A stretch of 64,000 nt of DNA from Pseudonocardia sp. TRM90224 (GCF_021245725.1 NZ_JAJGSX010000030.1:1-64000), one strand, 5' to 3'. Shown: positions 18,122-26,498, numbered from the stretch's first letter. Made by a program: numbers and translations. The notes: generated by a model from the sequence alone, not told the origin.

Positions 18122-19318
18122 ATGGGAGGTGGCGGGGGTGACACCGCGGGCCGGCCGCTGCCGCCGGTGGGCTGGGCGGAGGTCGGGGTCGAGGCCGGGT
18201 ACCGGCGGGCCCGGTTCGTGACGTCGGTCGCGCTCGCGGTCATGCTGCTGACCAGCGTCGCGATGCCGGCGATCGGGCTGATCGAGGAGGAGCGCCCCGC
18301 GTGGCTGGTGCTCGGTGCGCTGGGCATCGTGCTGTTCGCCGCGGGCCTCGGGTTCGCGATGGTGGGGGAGTTCGTGCCGCGCCACCGCGGGCAGCGGTTC
18401 GCGGTGCCGGCGTTCGTGCTCGGCGCCGTCTTGTCGGTGCCGCTGGTCGGGCCGCTCGGCGCGGTGGCCGACGAGTGGGAGAGCTGGGCGTGGGTGGGCG
18501 CGGCGATCGTCGGCGCGATGCCGTTGCTGGTGCGCTTTGCGTTCCCGGTCGTGGCAGCCGTGGCGGTCATCGTGCTGGCGGTCGGCGTCTCGGCGGCGAT
18601 CGGCTGGTTGAACGGCGGGCCGCTGCTGCGCTACGTCGTGATCACCGGCGGCATCGGACTGGGGTTGGCGCTGGTCAACGGCCTGCAGATCTGGCTGTGG
18701 CGGCTCGTCGTGCAGGCCCGCGACGGGCAGGACGCGATCGCGCGGCTCACCGCGACCGAGGAGCGGCTGCGCTTCGCCCGCGACGTGCACGACGTGCTCG
18801 GCCACGACCTCTCGGTGATCGCGCTCAAGGCCGAGCTGGTGGCGCGCCTCTGCCCGATCGACGTCGAGCGGGCCGGCGCCGAGGCCGCCGAGATCCAGCA
18901 GCTCGCCGCCGCCGCGCTCGGGCACGTCCGGCAGGCCGTGCACGGCTACCGCACCGTCGAGCTGCGGGAACAGCTGAAGACCGCGGAGCGGGTGCTCTCC
19001 TCGGCCGGGGTGCGGTGCACCATCCGCGTCACCGAGGGCGAGCTGCCGGCGGAGTCGGCCCACCTCTCGCCCGTGCTGCGCGAGGCCGTGACGAACATGC
19101 TGCGCCACAGCCGCGCCGTAAGCTGCACGATCGATGTGGACGCGACGACCGAGCACGTGCGGATGACCGTGACGAACGACGGGGTCCTGCCGGCTGCGCC
19201 CGACGAGCGCAGCTCGGGGCTGCGCGGGCTCACCGAGCGGCTCGCCGAGGTCGGCGGCACGCTGACCACGCACGTTGCCGCTGGCACGTTCACGCTGGTG
19301 ACGGTCCTGCCTCGATGA
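18122..19318 (+). CDS. Sensor histidine kinase (NarL/DesK-type partner)
   Basis: A 398-aa membrane kinase. Residues about 30-190 hold six or so hydrophobic segments. A HisKA_3 dimerisation domain follows with His223 in RDVHDVLGHDLS, then a HATPase domain (EAVTNMLRHS, SGLRGLTERLAEVGG). The membrane sensor plus HisKA_3 layout is DesK-like, so it may respond to membrane state or an envelope stress. ATG 18122 is preferred over an upstream GTG 18104. The stop overlaps the next start (ATGA), pairing it with the response regulator. Confidence 0.87.
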   Translation: MGGGGGDTAGRPLPPVGWAEVGVEAGYRRARFVTSVALAVMLLTSVAMPAIGLIEEERPAWLVLGALGIVLFAAGLGFAMVGEFVPRHRGQRFAVPAFVLGAVLSVPLVGPLGAVADEWESWAWVGAAIVGAMPLLVRFAFPVVAAVAVIVLAVGVSAAIGWLNGGPLLRYVVITGGIGLGLALVNGLQIWLWRLVVQARDGQDAIARLTATEERLRFARDVHDVLGHDLSVIALKAELVARLCPIDVERAGAEAAEIQQLAAAALGHVRQAVHGYRTVELREQLKTAERVLSSAGVRCTIRVTEGELPAESAHLSPVLREAVTNMLRHSRAVSCTIDVDATTEHVRMTVTNDGVLPAAPDERSSGLRGLTERLAEVGGTLTTHVAAGTFTLVTVLPR

Positions 19319-19932
19319 TCAAGGTGATGATCAGAGTGGTGCTCGCCGACGACGAGGCGCTGATCCGCGGCGCGGTCGCGGCGCTGCTCGGCCTGGAGCC
19401 CGATCTCTCGATCGTCGGCGAGGCGGGGGACGGCCCCGCCGCGGTCGAGCTGGTCGCCGCGCACCGGCCCGACGTGGCGGTCGTCGACCTGCAGATGCCC
19501 GGCATGACCGGCCTCGAGGTGGCTGCGGAGATCGTGACCGTGCACCCGGCCTGCGCCGTCGTGATCCTGACCGGGCACAGCCGCCCCGCGCTGCTGCGGC
19601 GCGCTTTGCAGAGCGGCGCGCGCGGGTTCGTCCCGAAAGGTTCGCCGGCGAGCGTGCTGGCCGACGTGATCCGGCGCGTGCACGACGGCGGGCGGTACGT
19701 CGACCCCGCGCTCGCTGCCGAGGCGCTGCTGGCGCCGGAGTGCCCGCTCACCCCGCGCGAGCTGGACGTCCTGCGCCTGGCCGGCACCGACGTCCCGGTC
19801 GCGACGATCGCGCGGCAGGCGCACCTGTCGACCGGAACCGTCCGGAACTACCTCGCGGCGGTCGTGGCGAAGCTGGAGGTCGCGACCAGGGCGGAAGCGG
19901 TTGCGATGGCCGAGGAACAGGGCTGGCTCTAG
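19315..19932 (+). CDS. Response regulator, NarL/LuxR family
   Basis: A 205-aa regulator: receiver domain with acidic pair DDE near residue 10-12, phosphoacceptor Asp58 (VVDLQMPGMTG), Thr in ILTGHS and Lys in FVPKGS; then a LuxR-type helix-turn-helix (LTPRELDVLRLAG... ATIARQAHLSTGTVRNYLAAVVAKL). It is translationally coupled to the kinase by an ATGA overlap. A second in-frame ATG at 19327 is possible. A strong terminator follows at 19956-19990. Confidence 0.9.
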   Translation: MIKVMIRVVLADDEALIRGAVAALLGLEPDLSIVGEAGDGPAAVELVAAHRPDVAVVDLQMPGMTGLEVAAEIVTVHPACAVVILTGHSRPALLRRALQSGARGFVPKGSPASVLADVIRRVHDGGRYVDPALAAEALLAPECPLTPRELDVLRLAGTDVPVATIARQAHLSTGTVRNYLAAVVAKLEVATRAEAVAMAEEQGWL

Positions 19933-19955
19933 CCCCTGGAAGCCCTCGAACGCGG

Positions 19956-19990
19956 AACGGCCCGCCGGTTGCTCAACCGGCGGGCCGTTT
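19956..19990 (+). terminator. Strong terminator of the two-component operon
   Basis: A 15-base perfect stem (AACGGCCCGCCGGTT, loop GCTC, AACCGGCGGGCCGTT) followed by a single T, 24 bases after the response-regulator stop. The next gene converges, so it may work in both directions. Confidence 0.8.
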
Positions 19991-20038
19991 CCCGTGTGCG
20001 CGGCCGTGCGCGGGGCCGCGTGCGAGGTCGTGCGTCCC

Positions 20039-20878
20039 TTACGGCTTGCGCCCGACCGCCCCCGCGATGCAGTACTGCACCGAGACGCGCGGCTTGACGC
20101 TCGGCCCGTCCGGCCACCAGTCGGCGCAGAGCACCAACCCGGGGTCGACCAGCTCGAGCCCGGCGAGCATGCTCTCGATCTGCGCGCGGGTCCGGAAGCT
20201 GCCGCTGCCCATCGGGCTGTGGATGAAGATCTCCTCCATCTTGCGGGCGAGCGCGCTGAACTCCGTCGTCTCCGGGTCGTAGAAGTGGCTCAATGCGACG
20301 TAGGAGCCCGACGGGAGCGCCTCGATGTACTCCGCCATGATCTCGGCGTATTTGTCGCCGGTGTAGTGGTGCATCGTGCCGCAGTGGTAGAGCGCGATCG
20401 GCTCGGTGAAGTCGAGGTGCTTGCGCACGACCTCGTTCTGCAGCACCTCCTGCGGCGCGAAGATGTCCGCGCCGATGAGGTGGGTCTGGTCGTTCTCCTC
20501 GAGCAGTGCCCGCCCGTGCGCCAGCACGACCGGGTCGTTGTCGACGTAGACGACCCGCGCGTCCGGCTGGATGCGCTGCACCACCTGGTGGGTGTTCTCG
20601 GCGGTGGGCAACCCCGACCCGCAGTCGAGGTACTGGGTGATCCCGGTCTGGCTCGCGATGAACCGGGAGGCCCTGATCAGGAACTCGCGGTTGTCCCAGC
20701 CGAGCTGCGTCGCCTCAGGTGCGACCTGCTGGATGCGGCGCAGGACCTCGCGGTCGATCTCGTAGTTGTCCTTGCCGTTGAGGAAGGCGTCGTACACGCG
20801 GGCGACGCTGGCTTTGCTCACGTCGATGTACGGAGGGATGTGTTCTGCGGACTCGGGAGCCTCGGCGTGGGGCGGCAT
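20039..20878 (-). CDS. SAM-dependent methyltransferase, DUF574/PF04672 family
   Basis: A 279-aa protein of the S-adenosyl methyltransferase DUF574 family, expanded in actinomycetes. Characteristic segments: SVARVYDAFLNGKDNYEID near the N-terminus, DCGSGLPT as the SAM-binding loop, VVYVDNDPVVLAHGRALL, and ALYHCGTMHHY. Substrates are unknown. Start ATG 20878 has GAGGAGA 2 bases upstream and lies 200 bases from the divergent XRE gene. Members are often found near XRE/DUF397 regulatory genes, as here. Confidence 0.85.
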   Translation of the reverse strand: MPPHAEAPESAEHIPPYIDVSKASVARVYDAFLNGKDNYEIDREVLRRIQQVAPEATQLGWDNREFLIRASRFIASQTGITQYLDCGSGLPTAENTHQVVQRIQPDARVVYVDNDPVVLAHGRALLEENDQTHLIGADIFAPQEVLQNEVVRKHLDFTEPIALYHCGTMHHYTGDKYAEIMAEYIEALPSGSYVALSHFYDPETTEFSALARKMEEIFIHSPMGSGSFRTRAQIESMLAGLELVDPGLVLCADWWPDGPSVKPRVSVQYCIAGAVGRKP

Positions 20879-21078
20879 ACTCTCCTCGCTACACGGTCGA
20901 TCACGGGATGCAGCTGCAAGGCGGCGCCTGGCGAGTGTAAGGCAACGATCGTCCAGGATGAACCCAGGGAGCGATCTCCTGATGACCGTCGGTGACGTGT
21001 AACGTTCATGTTCAGCAGCCCGAACGGCCATCCAGTACTGGAGGTGGAAGCGGCCCGATGGGTCAGGGGGAGGTGTCC

Positions 21079-21978
21079 ATGACCGAGGGTGGTCACCCCG
21101 ATGCGCCAGCCGTCCACAGCGACGGTGAGATGGCCCGTGGTGTCACCGCGCGGCGCATCGTGCTGGGCTCGCAGCTGCGGCGCCTCCGTGAGGGCGCCGG
21201 GATCTCCAGGGTCGACGCGGGCTACGTGATCCGCGCGTCCGACTCGAAGGTCTCCCGCATGGAGCTGGGCCGGGTCGCGTTCAAGGAACGCGACGTCGCC
21301 GACCTGCTCGTCACCTACGGCGTGACCGACGCGGCCGAGCGCGAGGCGTTCCTCGAGATGGTCCGCCACGCCAACGAGCCGGGCTGGTGGCGCCGCTACG
21401 GCGACGTCATGCCGGGCTGGTTCCAGGACTTCGTCGGGCTGGAGGAGTCGGCGGCCCGGATCCAGACCTACGAGCTGCAGTTCGTGCCCGGGCTGCTGCA
21501 GATCGAGGCGTACGCCCGCGCGATCGCCACCCGCGGCCGGCCCGACTACACGCCGCCCGACGCCGAGCGCCGCATCAACCTGCGCATGCGCAGGCAGCGG
21601 ATCCTCACCGGGATCAACCCGACCCGCCTGTGGGCGGTCGTCGACGAGTCGATCCTGCACCGGCCGATCGGTGGCCGGCGGGTGCTGCGCAAGCAGCTCG
21701 AACACCTCATGGAGATGTCGGCGCTGCCGAACGTCACGCTGCAGATCGTGCCGTTCCACCTCAGCGGCTACGCGGCGGAGGCGCCGTTCACCGTGCTGCG
21801 GTTCGCCGAGCAGGAGCTGCCCGACGTCATCTACGTCGAGCACCTCGCCGGCGCGCTCTACCTCGACAACCGGCGCGACATCGAGCTCTACAGCCGCGCG
21901 CTCGACCGGCTCATGGTCGACGCCGAGACGCCCGACCGCACCCGGCAGATGATCTCGAAGGCGCTCGCGGAGTTCTGA
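21079..21978 (+). CDS. WhiJ-type XRE regulator with DUF5753
   Basis: A 299-aa regulator: N-terminal XRE helix-turn-helix (about 25-80; LGSQLRRLREGAGISRVDAG, SDSKVSRMELGR) and a C-terminal DUF5753 ligand or partner domain (GLEESAARIQTYELQFVPGLLQ through FTVLRFAEQELPDVIYVEH). This is the WhiJ family of Streptomyces, normally paired with a DUF397 protein and an anti-sigma-like ATPase; both are encoded within 1.8 kb. ATG 21079 is set by GGGGGAGG 5 bases upstream; an in-frame ATG at 21058 lacks one. It probably controls the TGCAnnTGCA-type sites near 22600-22870. Confidence 0.9.
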   Translation: MTEGGHPDAPAVHSDGEMARGVTARRIVLGSQLRRLREGAGISRVDAGYVIRASDSKVSRMELGRVAFKERDVADLLVTYGVTDAAEREAFLEMVRHANEPGWWRRYGDVMPGWFQDFVGLEESAARIQTYELQFVPGLLQIEAYARAIATRGRPDYTPPDAERRINLRMRRQRILTGINPTRLWAVVDESILHRPIGGRRVLRKQLEHLMEMSALPNVTLQIVPFHLSGYAAEAPFTVLRFAEQELPDVIYVEHLAGALYLDNRRDIELYSRALDRLMVDAETPDRTRQMISKALAEF

Positions 21979-22341
21979 TCCCGGGCGGGCCGGGCGGCGG
22001 GTGAAGGCCGACGTTCCGTGGCTCGCGCGGCAGGTGAGTCGCCGCTCACCCAAGGGTTGGGGAGGGCAGGAAAGCCACTTTCCTGCCCTGTGGGGGCCGG
22101 AAAGTGGCTTTGCTGCCCTTCGCGTGCGGAACGCACACGTCCGCCCCGCCCGCCGGGCCGGAAGCGAACGAACGGCACTTTCGTCCACTAGGTATGGACG
22201 AAAGTGCCGTTCGTTCACCGACCCCAACCGCGGCTGTCCATCCGGGCGTCGCACCTAGCACGCACGTCGAGCACGGCGTCGTTGCTGCCCGCGGGACGGC
22301 CCGGCAGCACCGACGTCGTGCTCGACGTCCTATCTTTTGTG
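21979..22341. other. Convergent intergenic region holding repeat D
   Basis: 363 bases between the stop of the XRE gene and the stop of the DUF397 gene. It holds repeat D (22064-22216) and no supported gene. The remaining flanks show only GC-rich sequence with short inverted words. Confidence 0.6.
22064..22216. repeat. Composite double-hairpin repeat D, copy 1
   Basis: Hairpin D1 (22064-22117): GGGCAGGAAAGCCACTTTCC pairs with GGAAAGTGGCTTTGCTGCCC, one mismatch. Hairpin D2: a perfect 22-base stem starting GAACGAACGGCACTTTCG (22166-22187), 7-base loop, complement at 22195-22216. Both parts, in the same order, recur at 29436-29620. Each copy separates two convergent genes, which fits a bidirectional terminator. 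Confidence 0.85.
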
Positions 22342-22569
22342 CTAGTCGAACTCGCCCTGCGTCACGCCGCCGATGAAGGCTGTCCACTCGGCCGGGGTGA
22401 AGACGAGCGCGGCGCCGCTGGGGTGGCGCGAGTTGCGCATCGCGATCTCGCCCGACTCCAGCTTGGCCACCTCGACGCAGTTGCCCAGGTTGCCGCTGAG
22501 ACTGCTCTTCTTCCACTCGGCGTCGGTGAAGAGTTCAGCCGACCAGCCGTTGCGATCGATGTTCTTCAT
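22342..22569 (-). CDS. DUF397 small protein
   Basis: A 75-aa acidic protein of the DUF397 family, recognisable from WKKSSLSGNLGNCVEVAKLE, the central RNSRHPSGAALVFTPAEWTAFI and its short length. DUF397 proteins are the usual partners of WhiJ-like XRE regulators and act in developmental or antibiotic control; some behave as antitoxin-like or adaptor partners. Start ATG 22569 is followed by MKNIDRNGW. A 24-base perfect palindrome lies 62-85 bases upstream of the start and may be its operator. Confidence 0.87.
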   Translation of the reverse strand: MKNIDRNGWSAELFTDAEWKKSSLSGNLGNCVEVAKLESGEIAMRNSRHPSGAALVFTPAEWTAFIGGVTQGEFD

Positions 22570-22630
22570 GTGCTCAACCCCTGCATCTGCAGCGTCAGGA
22601 ACGTCGTGCCCATCCTCAGGACGATAGCAG

Positions 22631-22654
22631 TTGCATATGCACGTGCATATGCAA
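22631..22654. promoter_or_regulatory. Perfect 24-bp palindrome, candidate operator of the XRE/DUF397 locus
   Basis: Half-site TTGCATATGCAC is followed directly by its reverse complement. Each half contains TGCATATGCA, itself a palindrome, so the site is a nested tandem of two 10-base palindromes. It lies upstream of the DUF397 gene in a divergent gap. Confidence 0.6.
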
Positions 22655-22820
22655 GCCGCAGGCGAATTTCGGGGGACCGGGACCGCTGGCGGGCTGTCGC
22701 CCCTGCACGCCACCGGCGACGCGACCGTCGGTAACACTGCAGGTCAAGGGGGAGGTCGGGAGCGTCGTGGCTGGTACCCAAGGCTGTTGCCGCTGTGCGT
22801 GGTCGGGTGCCAAGTGTCGT

Positions 22821-22870
22821 TTGCAGATGCAAGGCGCGTTTGTGGCTGCACGTGTCGCTTGCATCTGCAG
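22821..22870. promoter_or_regulatory. Pair of inverted TGCA boxes
   Basis: TTGCAGATGCAA (22821-22832) and TTGCATCTGCAG (22859-22870) are inverted relative to each other, sharing a 12-base word, with 26 bases between them. They resemble the box at 22581-22592 and the 24-base palindrome, so they are likely further binding sites of the same regulator, or a hairpin. Confidence 0.45.
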
Positions 22871-22965
22871 GCCGCAGCAGCAAGACTGCTCTGTGTGCTC
22901 GACCGCTGGCTGAGAGTCAGCGCAGGGCGCGAGGATCCTGTACCCGAACTGATCGGAGACGTGCG

Positions 22966-23190
22966 ATGGCCCGCGAGGCGACCGATCAGATACGCAGTGT
23001 CGCGGAGATCCTCGCCGTGATGTCGTCGCCGTCAGCGGTCGACCGGATCCTCGCCCAGCACACCGCCGACTCCACCGGCCACTGCCGCGGGTGCCGCTAC
23101 CCCACGACGGCGGCGCCGGTGTGGCCGTGCCGCCTGTGGGAGATCGCCGAAGAGACCACGCGGATCGCCCGCAACGCCAAGCCCGCTTAG
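22966..23190 (+). CDS. Small Cys-containing protein, unknown
   Basis: A 74-aa protein with HCRGCRYPTTAAPVWPCRLW: a CxxC followed by a third Cys, close to a histidine, a possible small metal-binding knuckle. A leading helix precedes it and a charged helix follows (EIAEETTRIARNAK). The start ATG has GGAGA upstream. Small proteins of this layout occur near XRE/DUF397/ATPase sets in actinomycetes, which is the context here. Function unknown; a zinc or redox role is only a guess. Confidence 0.6.
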   Translation: MAREATDQIRSVAEILAVMSSPSAVDRILAQHTADSTGHCRGCRYPTTAAPVWPCRLWEIAEETTRIARNAKPA

Positions 23191-23219
23191 CCCCGCTGGC
23201 TGCGGGCTGGCGCGATCCG

Positions 23220-23762
23220 CTACCGGTACTGCTGCACCTGCGAGGCCGGGGGGTCCTCGTGCGGCGCATCGCTGCTGGTCGCTCGCTCGGTGGCGGTCGC
23301 CCCGGGGGCGGTCTCCCCGCGGCGCGCGGCGAGCGGTACCGCCCGGCTCGTCATCGTGACGACGGTGCCGCGCTCGTCGTGCTGGATCTTGACCCGCTCC
23401 ATGCACGCCCTGATCGCGGTGAGCCCGTAGCCGGCCACCCCGTCGCTGTCGCCGCTGCCTCGCCACACGCCGCTGTCGCGAACGGTGACGACGATCCGCC
23501 TGCTGTCGGGGCCCGCGACGACCCGGCCCGTCACGTCGATCTCGCCCTCGGTGTCGACGGCGTCACCGATCCGGTAGGCGTGCTGCACGGAGTTCGTGCA
23601 GGCCTCGCTGATCGCGAGCAACGCGTCGATCCGGTCGGCCGTCGGCCACTGCAGGCCTTCCAACCAGGCCCCGAGTCCGGCCCGGAAGAAGACCAGCTGC
23701 ACCGGGTCGGCGGTGAACTGGATCCGGTAGAAGTCCGACGGCGTCTGCATCGGCGGGAGCAT
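23220..23762 (-). CDS. Anti-sigma-factor-like ATP-binding protein (RsbW/HATPase_c_2)
   Basis: A 180-aa GHKL ATPase. N box: DALLAISEACTNSVQHAYR near residue 50-65 (Glu and Asn for ATP/Mg2+). Glycine motifs: VRDSG near 96 and GYGLTAIRACMERV near 115. The last 40 residues (Gly/Ala/Thr-rich) look disordered. Such kinases bind and inhibit sigma factors or phosphorylate anti-anti-sigma proteins. In Streptomyces, AbaA/WhiJ-type clusters pair this protein with XRE and DUF397 partners, both nearby here. Start ATG 23762 (MLPPM) or 23750 is uncertain. Confidence 0.82.
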   Translation of the reverse strand: MLPPMQTPSDFYRIQFTADPVQLVFFRAGLGAWLEGLQWPTADRIDALLAISEACTNSVQHAYRIGDAVDTEGEIDVTGRVVAGPDSRRIVVTVRDSGVWRGSGDSDGVAGYGLTAIRACMERVKIQHDERGTVVTMTSRAVPLAARRGETAPGATATERATSSDAPHEDPPASQVQQYR

Positions 23763-23811
23763 CGTTGCAGCATCCCTGGTGCGCAGTGATCCCGCGACCG
23801 CTGGCCTTCTA

Positions 23812-23973
23812 GGCCGTGTTGAGAAAGTCCTGATCGCGCTCTTCGCGCCCAGACCGCCGCTGGCGGCGTTGCCGCCACGACCGGGTACGTCAAGTACGGC
23901 GGCTCGTAGCGGCGCCTTGCCAGCGACGATCTGGATCACGAAGAGCATCGACCCTGACTTCCTCAACACGGCC
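23812..23973. mobile_element. MITE-like element E, copy 2
   Basis: A 162-base element with 18-base terminal inverted repeats GGCCGTGTTGAGAAAGTC (23812-23829) and GACTTCCTCAACACGGCC (23956-23973), one mismatch. Inside it matches copy 1 (13345-13500) at all but about five positions, including the central GCTGGCGGCGTTGCCGCCAC block. It lies between the anti-sigma gene's upstream region and the stop of the convergently oriented-in-series methyltransferase (23983). No obvious target duplication. Confidence 0.85.
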
Positions 23974-23982
23974 TTGGACCGG

Positions 23983-24828
23983 TCAAGCCGGGCGCGCCGT
24001 GATGATCCACATCCCGGAGCGGTACGTGACGCCGTCGGGGCCCATGTGCGCCTGCAACGACGCGCGCAACTCACCAAGCGCGGAGGCTCGGGTGGCGTCG
24101 TCGAGCTCGGCGAGCAACCCGGCGATGGTGCCGAGTGCGAACCGCTCGGCGGTCGCGACGTCCGCCCCGTAGTACATGAGCTCGTGCACCGCGGTGAGCT
24201 GCGGTTCGGCGAACCCGGCCGCGGTCAGGACGCTGCGCACGGTGTCGGGATTGCTCAGCCCGAACGGCCCTGGCCGGTCGGGCGGCGGGGGCGCGATGTC
24301 CCGCCCGGCGGCGGCAGCGGCGAAGAACGAGCTGAGCCACTCGTTCTCCCTGATGTCCTGCCACACCGCGAGCGCCATCCGGCCACCCGGCGCGAGCGAG
24401 CGCGCCAGGTTGCGGAAGGCGGCGACCGGGTCGCCGAAGAACATCACGCCGGTGCGGCTGATGATCCGGTCGTAGGAGTTCTCGCCGAGGTCGGCGATCT
24501 GCGCGTCGGCCTGCTCGAACCGGACGTTCGCGACGCCCTCCACCGCGGCCCGTTCGCGCGCGAGCGCGAGCATCCGGCTGGAGAGGTCGAGGCCGGTCGC
24601 GGTGCCGTCGTGGGCGAGGCGGGCCGCGTCGCGCGTGGTCTGGCCGTTGCCGCAGCCCACGTCGAGCACGCGCGAGCCCGGCTCGATCGCCGCGGCGGCG
24701 AAGAACGGCGCCGTGTAGCGGGCGACCCCGGCGTCGAACATGTCGGCGTTCTCGGTCCAGAAGTCGCCGTTGGGCCCGTCCCAGCCCTGTGCGGCGGCGG
24801 CGTTGCTCGGGTCGACGATGATTGCCAC
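23983..24828 (-). CDS. Class I SAM-dependent methyltransferase (UbiE/COQ5-like)
   Basis: A 281-aa methyltransferase with motif I VLDVGCGNGQTT near residue 55, TGLDLSSRML as motif post I, FEQADAQIADLGENSYDRI, and SLAPGGRMALAVWQD near 145. This arrangement fits the Methyltransf_11/25 group that methylates small molecules or lipids. It stands alone on its strand, 220 bases downstream of the start of the anti-sigma gene; MITE copy 2 separates them. Substrate unknown. Confidence 0.85.
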   Translation of the reverse strand: MAIIVDPSNAAAAQGWDGPNGDFWTENADMFDAGVARYTAPFFAAAAIEPGSRVLDVGCGNGQTTRDAARLAHDGTATGLDLSSRMLALARERAAVEGVANVRFEQADAQIADLGENSYDRIISRTGVMFFGDPVAAFRNLARSLAPGGRMALAVWQDIRENEWLSSFFAAAAAGRDIAPPPPDRPGPFGLSNPDTVRSVLTAAGFAEPQLTAVHELMYYGADVATAERFALGTIAGLLAELDDATRASALGELRASLQAHMGPDGVTYRSGMWIITARPA

Positions 24829-24979
24829 GAGACCCTCCTTCCGTGCCGCCAGAACGCTACTCGTGGCAGCCGGAAGCAGGCCGCGGCGGCCACGTGGGTG
24901 ATCCTTCTTGACCCGTGTGGGCGATACATCCGATCCTGTCGGTGACCTGAGTCACAAGGACGTGAGCGCGGGGGTTGCC

Positions 24980-26482
24980 ATGACCGAGGTAGAGCGTGGC
25001 CGGACCTACCGACTCGGCGTCAGCCGTCCCGACCTCGGCGTCGCCGATCTGCCGGCGCCCGAAGAGGTCTTCGGGGTCTCCCGGATCGGCGCGCGCGAGC
25101 TCGTGATGTACGTGATCGGGCCCAGTCTGATCGCCCTGGGCATCTCGATCGGCAGCGGGGAGTGGCTGCTCGGGCCGCAGGCCGTCGGGCAGTTCGGGTT
25201 CGTCGGCATCGGCTGGGTGATCGTCGTGTCGGCGCTGCTGCAGACCTTCTACAACGTGGAGTGCGCCCGCTACATCGTCGCGACCGGCGAGGCGCCCGTC
25301 GTCGGATGGGGCCGGGTGCCGCCGGGCGCGATGCTGTGGATCCCGCTCTCGGTGTTCGTCGTGATCTTCTCGTTCATCGCGGGCGGCTGGGCCGGTTCCG
25401 CCGGGCAGGGGCTGTTCGCGCTGGTCAACGGTCGAGTCGCGGAGGCGTCGGAGATCCAGCAGACCCGCTGGTACGCGATCGGGCTGCTCGTCGTCGTCTT
25501 CGTGATCACGGCGGCGGCGCGGCGGGTGAGCCGTGCGCTGGAGCTCTCGAACTGGGTGATGGTCGGGCTCATCCTCGCCGTCCTCGTGGTGGTCAACCTC
25601 GCCGTCGTGCCCTGGAGCATCTGGTGGGAGGGCATCCGCGGGTTCGTCACCCCGGCCGCGCCGCCGCCGGGGATCACCGCGACGCAGATCGGGGGGCTCG
25701 CCGGGTTCACCGCACTGGCCTCCGGCCTGAACTGGTACGTGATGGGCCACTATCGCGACAAGGGGTACGGAATGGGCCATCGCACCGGCTTCATCGCCGG
25801 GCTGCGCGGTGGCAAGCAGGGTGTGCAGTCGGTCGGTGTCACGTTCCCCGACGACGAGCGCAACGCGAGCATGTGGCGGCGCTGGTACCGGCTGCTGATG
25901 GTCGACATGTGGGGTGTGTTCTTCGTCGGCGCGATGCTCGGCATGCTGCTGCCGACGGTGCTCATGTCGCACGCGGTCGCGCTCTCGGGTGAGCAGCCGA
26001 CGACCGCGAACGTGCCGACGTTCGTGGCGAGCGCGCTGGCCGCCGAGTACGGCTCGGGGATGTTCTACCTGATGCTGGCGGTCGGGGTGCTGATCCTCTT
26101 CTCCACGCAGCTGGGCATCTTCGAGGCGATGGTCAGGGTCGTCACCGACGCCGCGCCGGCGCTGAGCCCGCGCCTGCGCGCGCTGATCGAGGGCGACCCG
26201 CGCCGGTTCTACTACCCGTTCATGATCGCGCTGCTGATCGCGATCGCGATCATCCTGCACCTCGCACTGCCGGTGGCGCTCGTGCAGTTCTCCGCGAACA
26301 TGTCCAACCTCGGCGCCCTCATCTACCCGTTCCTGCTGATCTACCTCAACAGCAGGCTGCCGCGGGCCGCGCGGCCGCGGCCGTGGCACTACGTGATCCT
26401 GATCCTCAACTTCCTGTTCTTCGGCTTCTTCTTCATCAACTTCGTCGCCGACTTCTTCGGGGAGCCGCTGGTGACCTTCTGA
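24980..26482 (+). CDS. Nramp-related LeuT-fold transporter
   Basis: A 500-aa integral membrane protein with about 11 segments. The first segment reads IGPSLIALGISIGSGEWLLGP, similar to the Nramp helix 1 region, but the canonical DPGN metal-binding motif is absent and no MPH motif is seen in the middle. It thus belongs to an Nramp-related clade of unknown substrate, perhaps not a metal. A C-terminal double membrane segment is rich in Phe. Start ATG 24980 lies just after a GGGGG run; the alternative GTG 24962 has an AAGGA too close. Convergent with the MBL gene, 16-base gap. Confidence 0.72.
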   Translation: MTEVERGRTYRLGVSRPDLGVADLPAPEEVFGVSRIGARELVMYVIGPSLIALGISIGSGEWLLGPQAVGQFGFVGIGWVIVVSALLQTFYNVECARYIVATGEAPVVGWGRVPPGAMLWIPLSVFVVIFSFIAGGWAGSAGQGLFALVNGRVAEASEIQQTRWYAIGLLVVVFVITAAARRVSRALELSNWVMVGLILAVLVVVNLAVVPWSIWWEGIRGFVTPAAPPPGITATQIGGLAGFTALASGLNWYVMGHYRDKGYGMGHRTGFIAGLRGGKQGVQSVGVTFPDDERNASMWRRWYRLLMVDMWGVFFVGAMLGMLLPTVLMSHAVALSGEQPTTANVPTFVASALAAEYGSGMFYLMLAVGVLILFSTQLGIFEAMVRVVTDAAPALSPRLRALIEGDPRRFYYPFMIALLIAIAIILHLALPVALVQFSANMSNLGALIYPFLLIYLNSRLPRAARPRPWHYVILILNFLFFGFFFINFVADFFGEPLVTF

Positions 26483-26498
26483 TGTTCAGCCTGATCCG

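Larger units (their letters stand above)
22570..22965. other. Divergent regulatory gap with TGCA-rich palindromes
   Basis: 396 bases between the DUF397 gene (minus) and the small Cys protein (plus). No gene is supported. It contains four TGCAnnTGCA-like boxes: 22581-22592 (CTGCATCTGCAG), the 22631-22654 palindrome, 22821-22832 and 22859-22870. Confidence 0.6.

Noticed and set aside
22204-22734. Plus-strand ORF across the DUF397 region
   Set aside because: It is antisense of the DUF397 gene and reads through repeat D; no motif or ribosome site.
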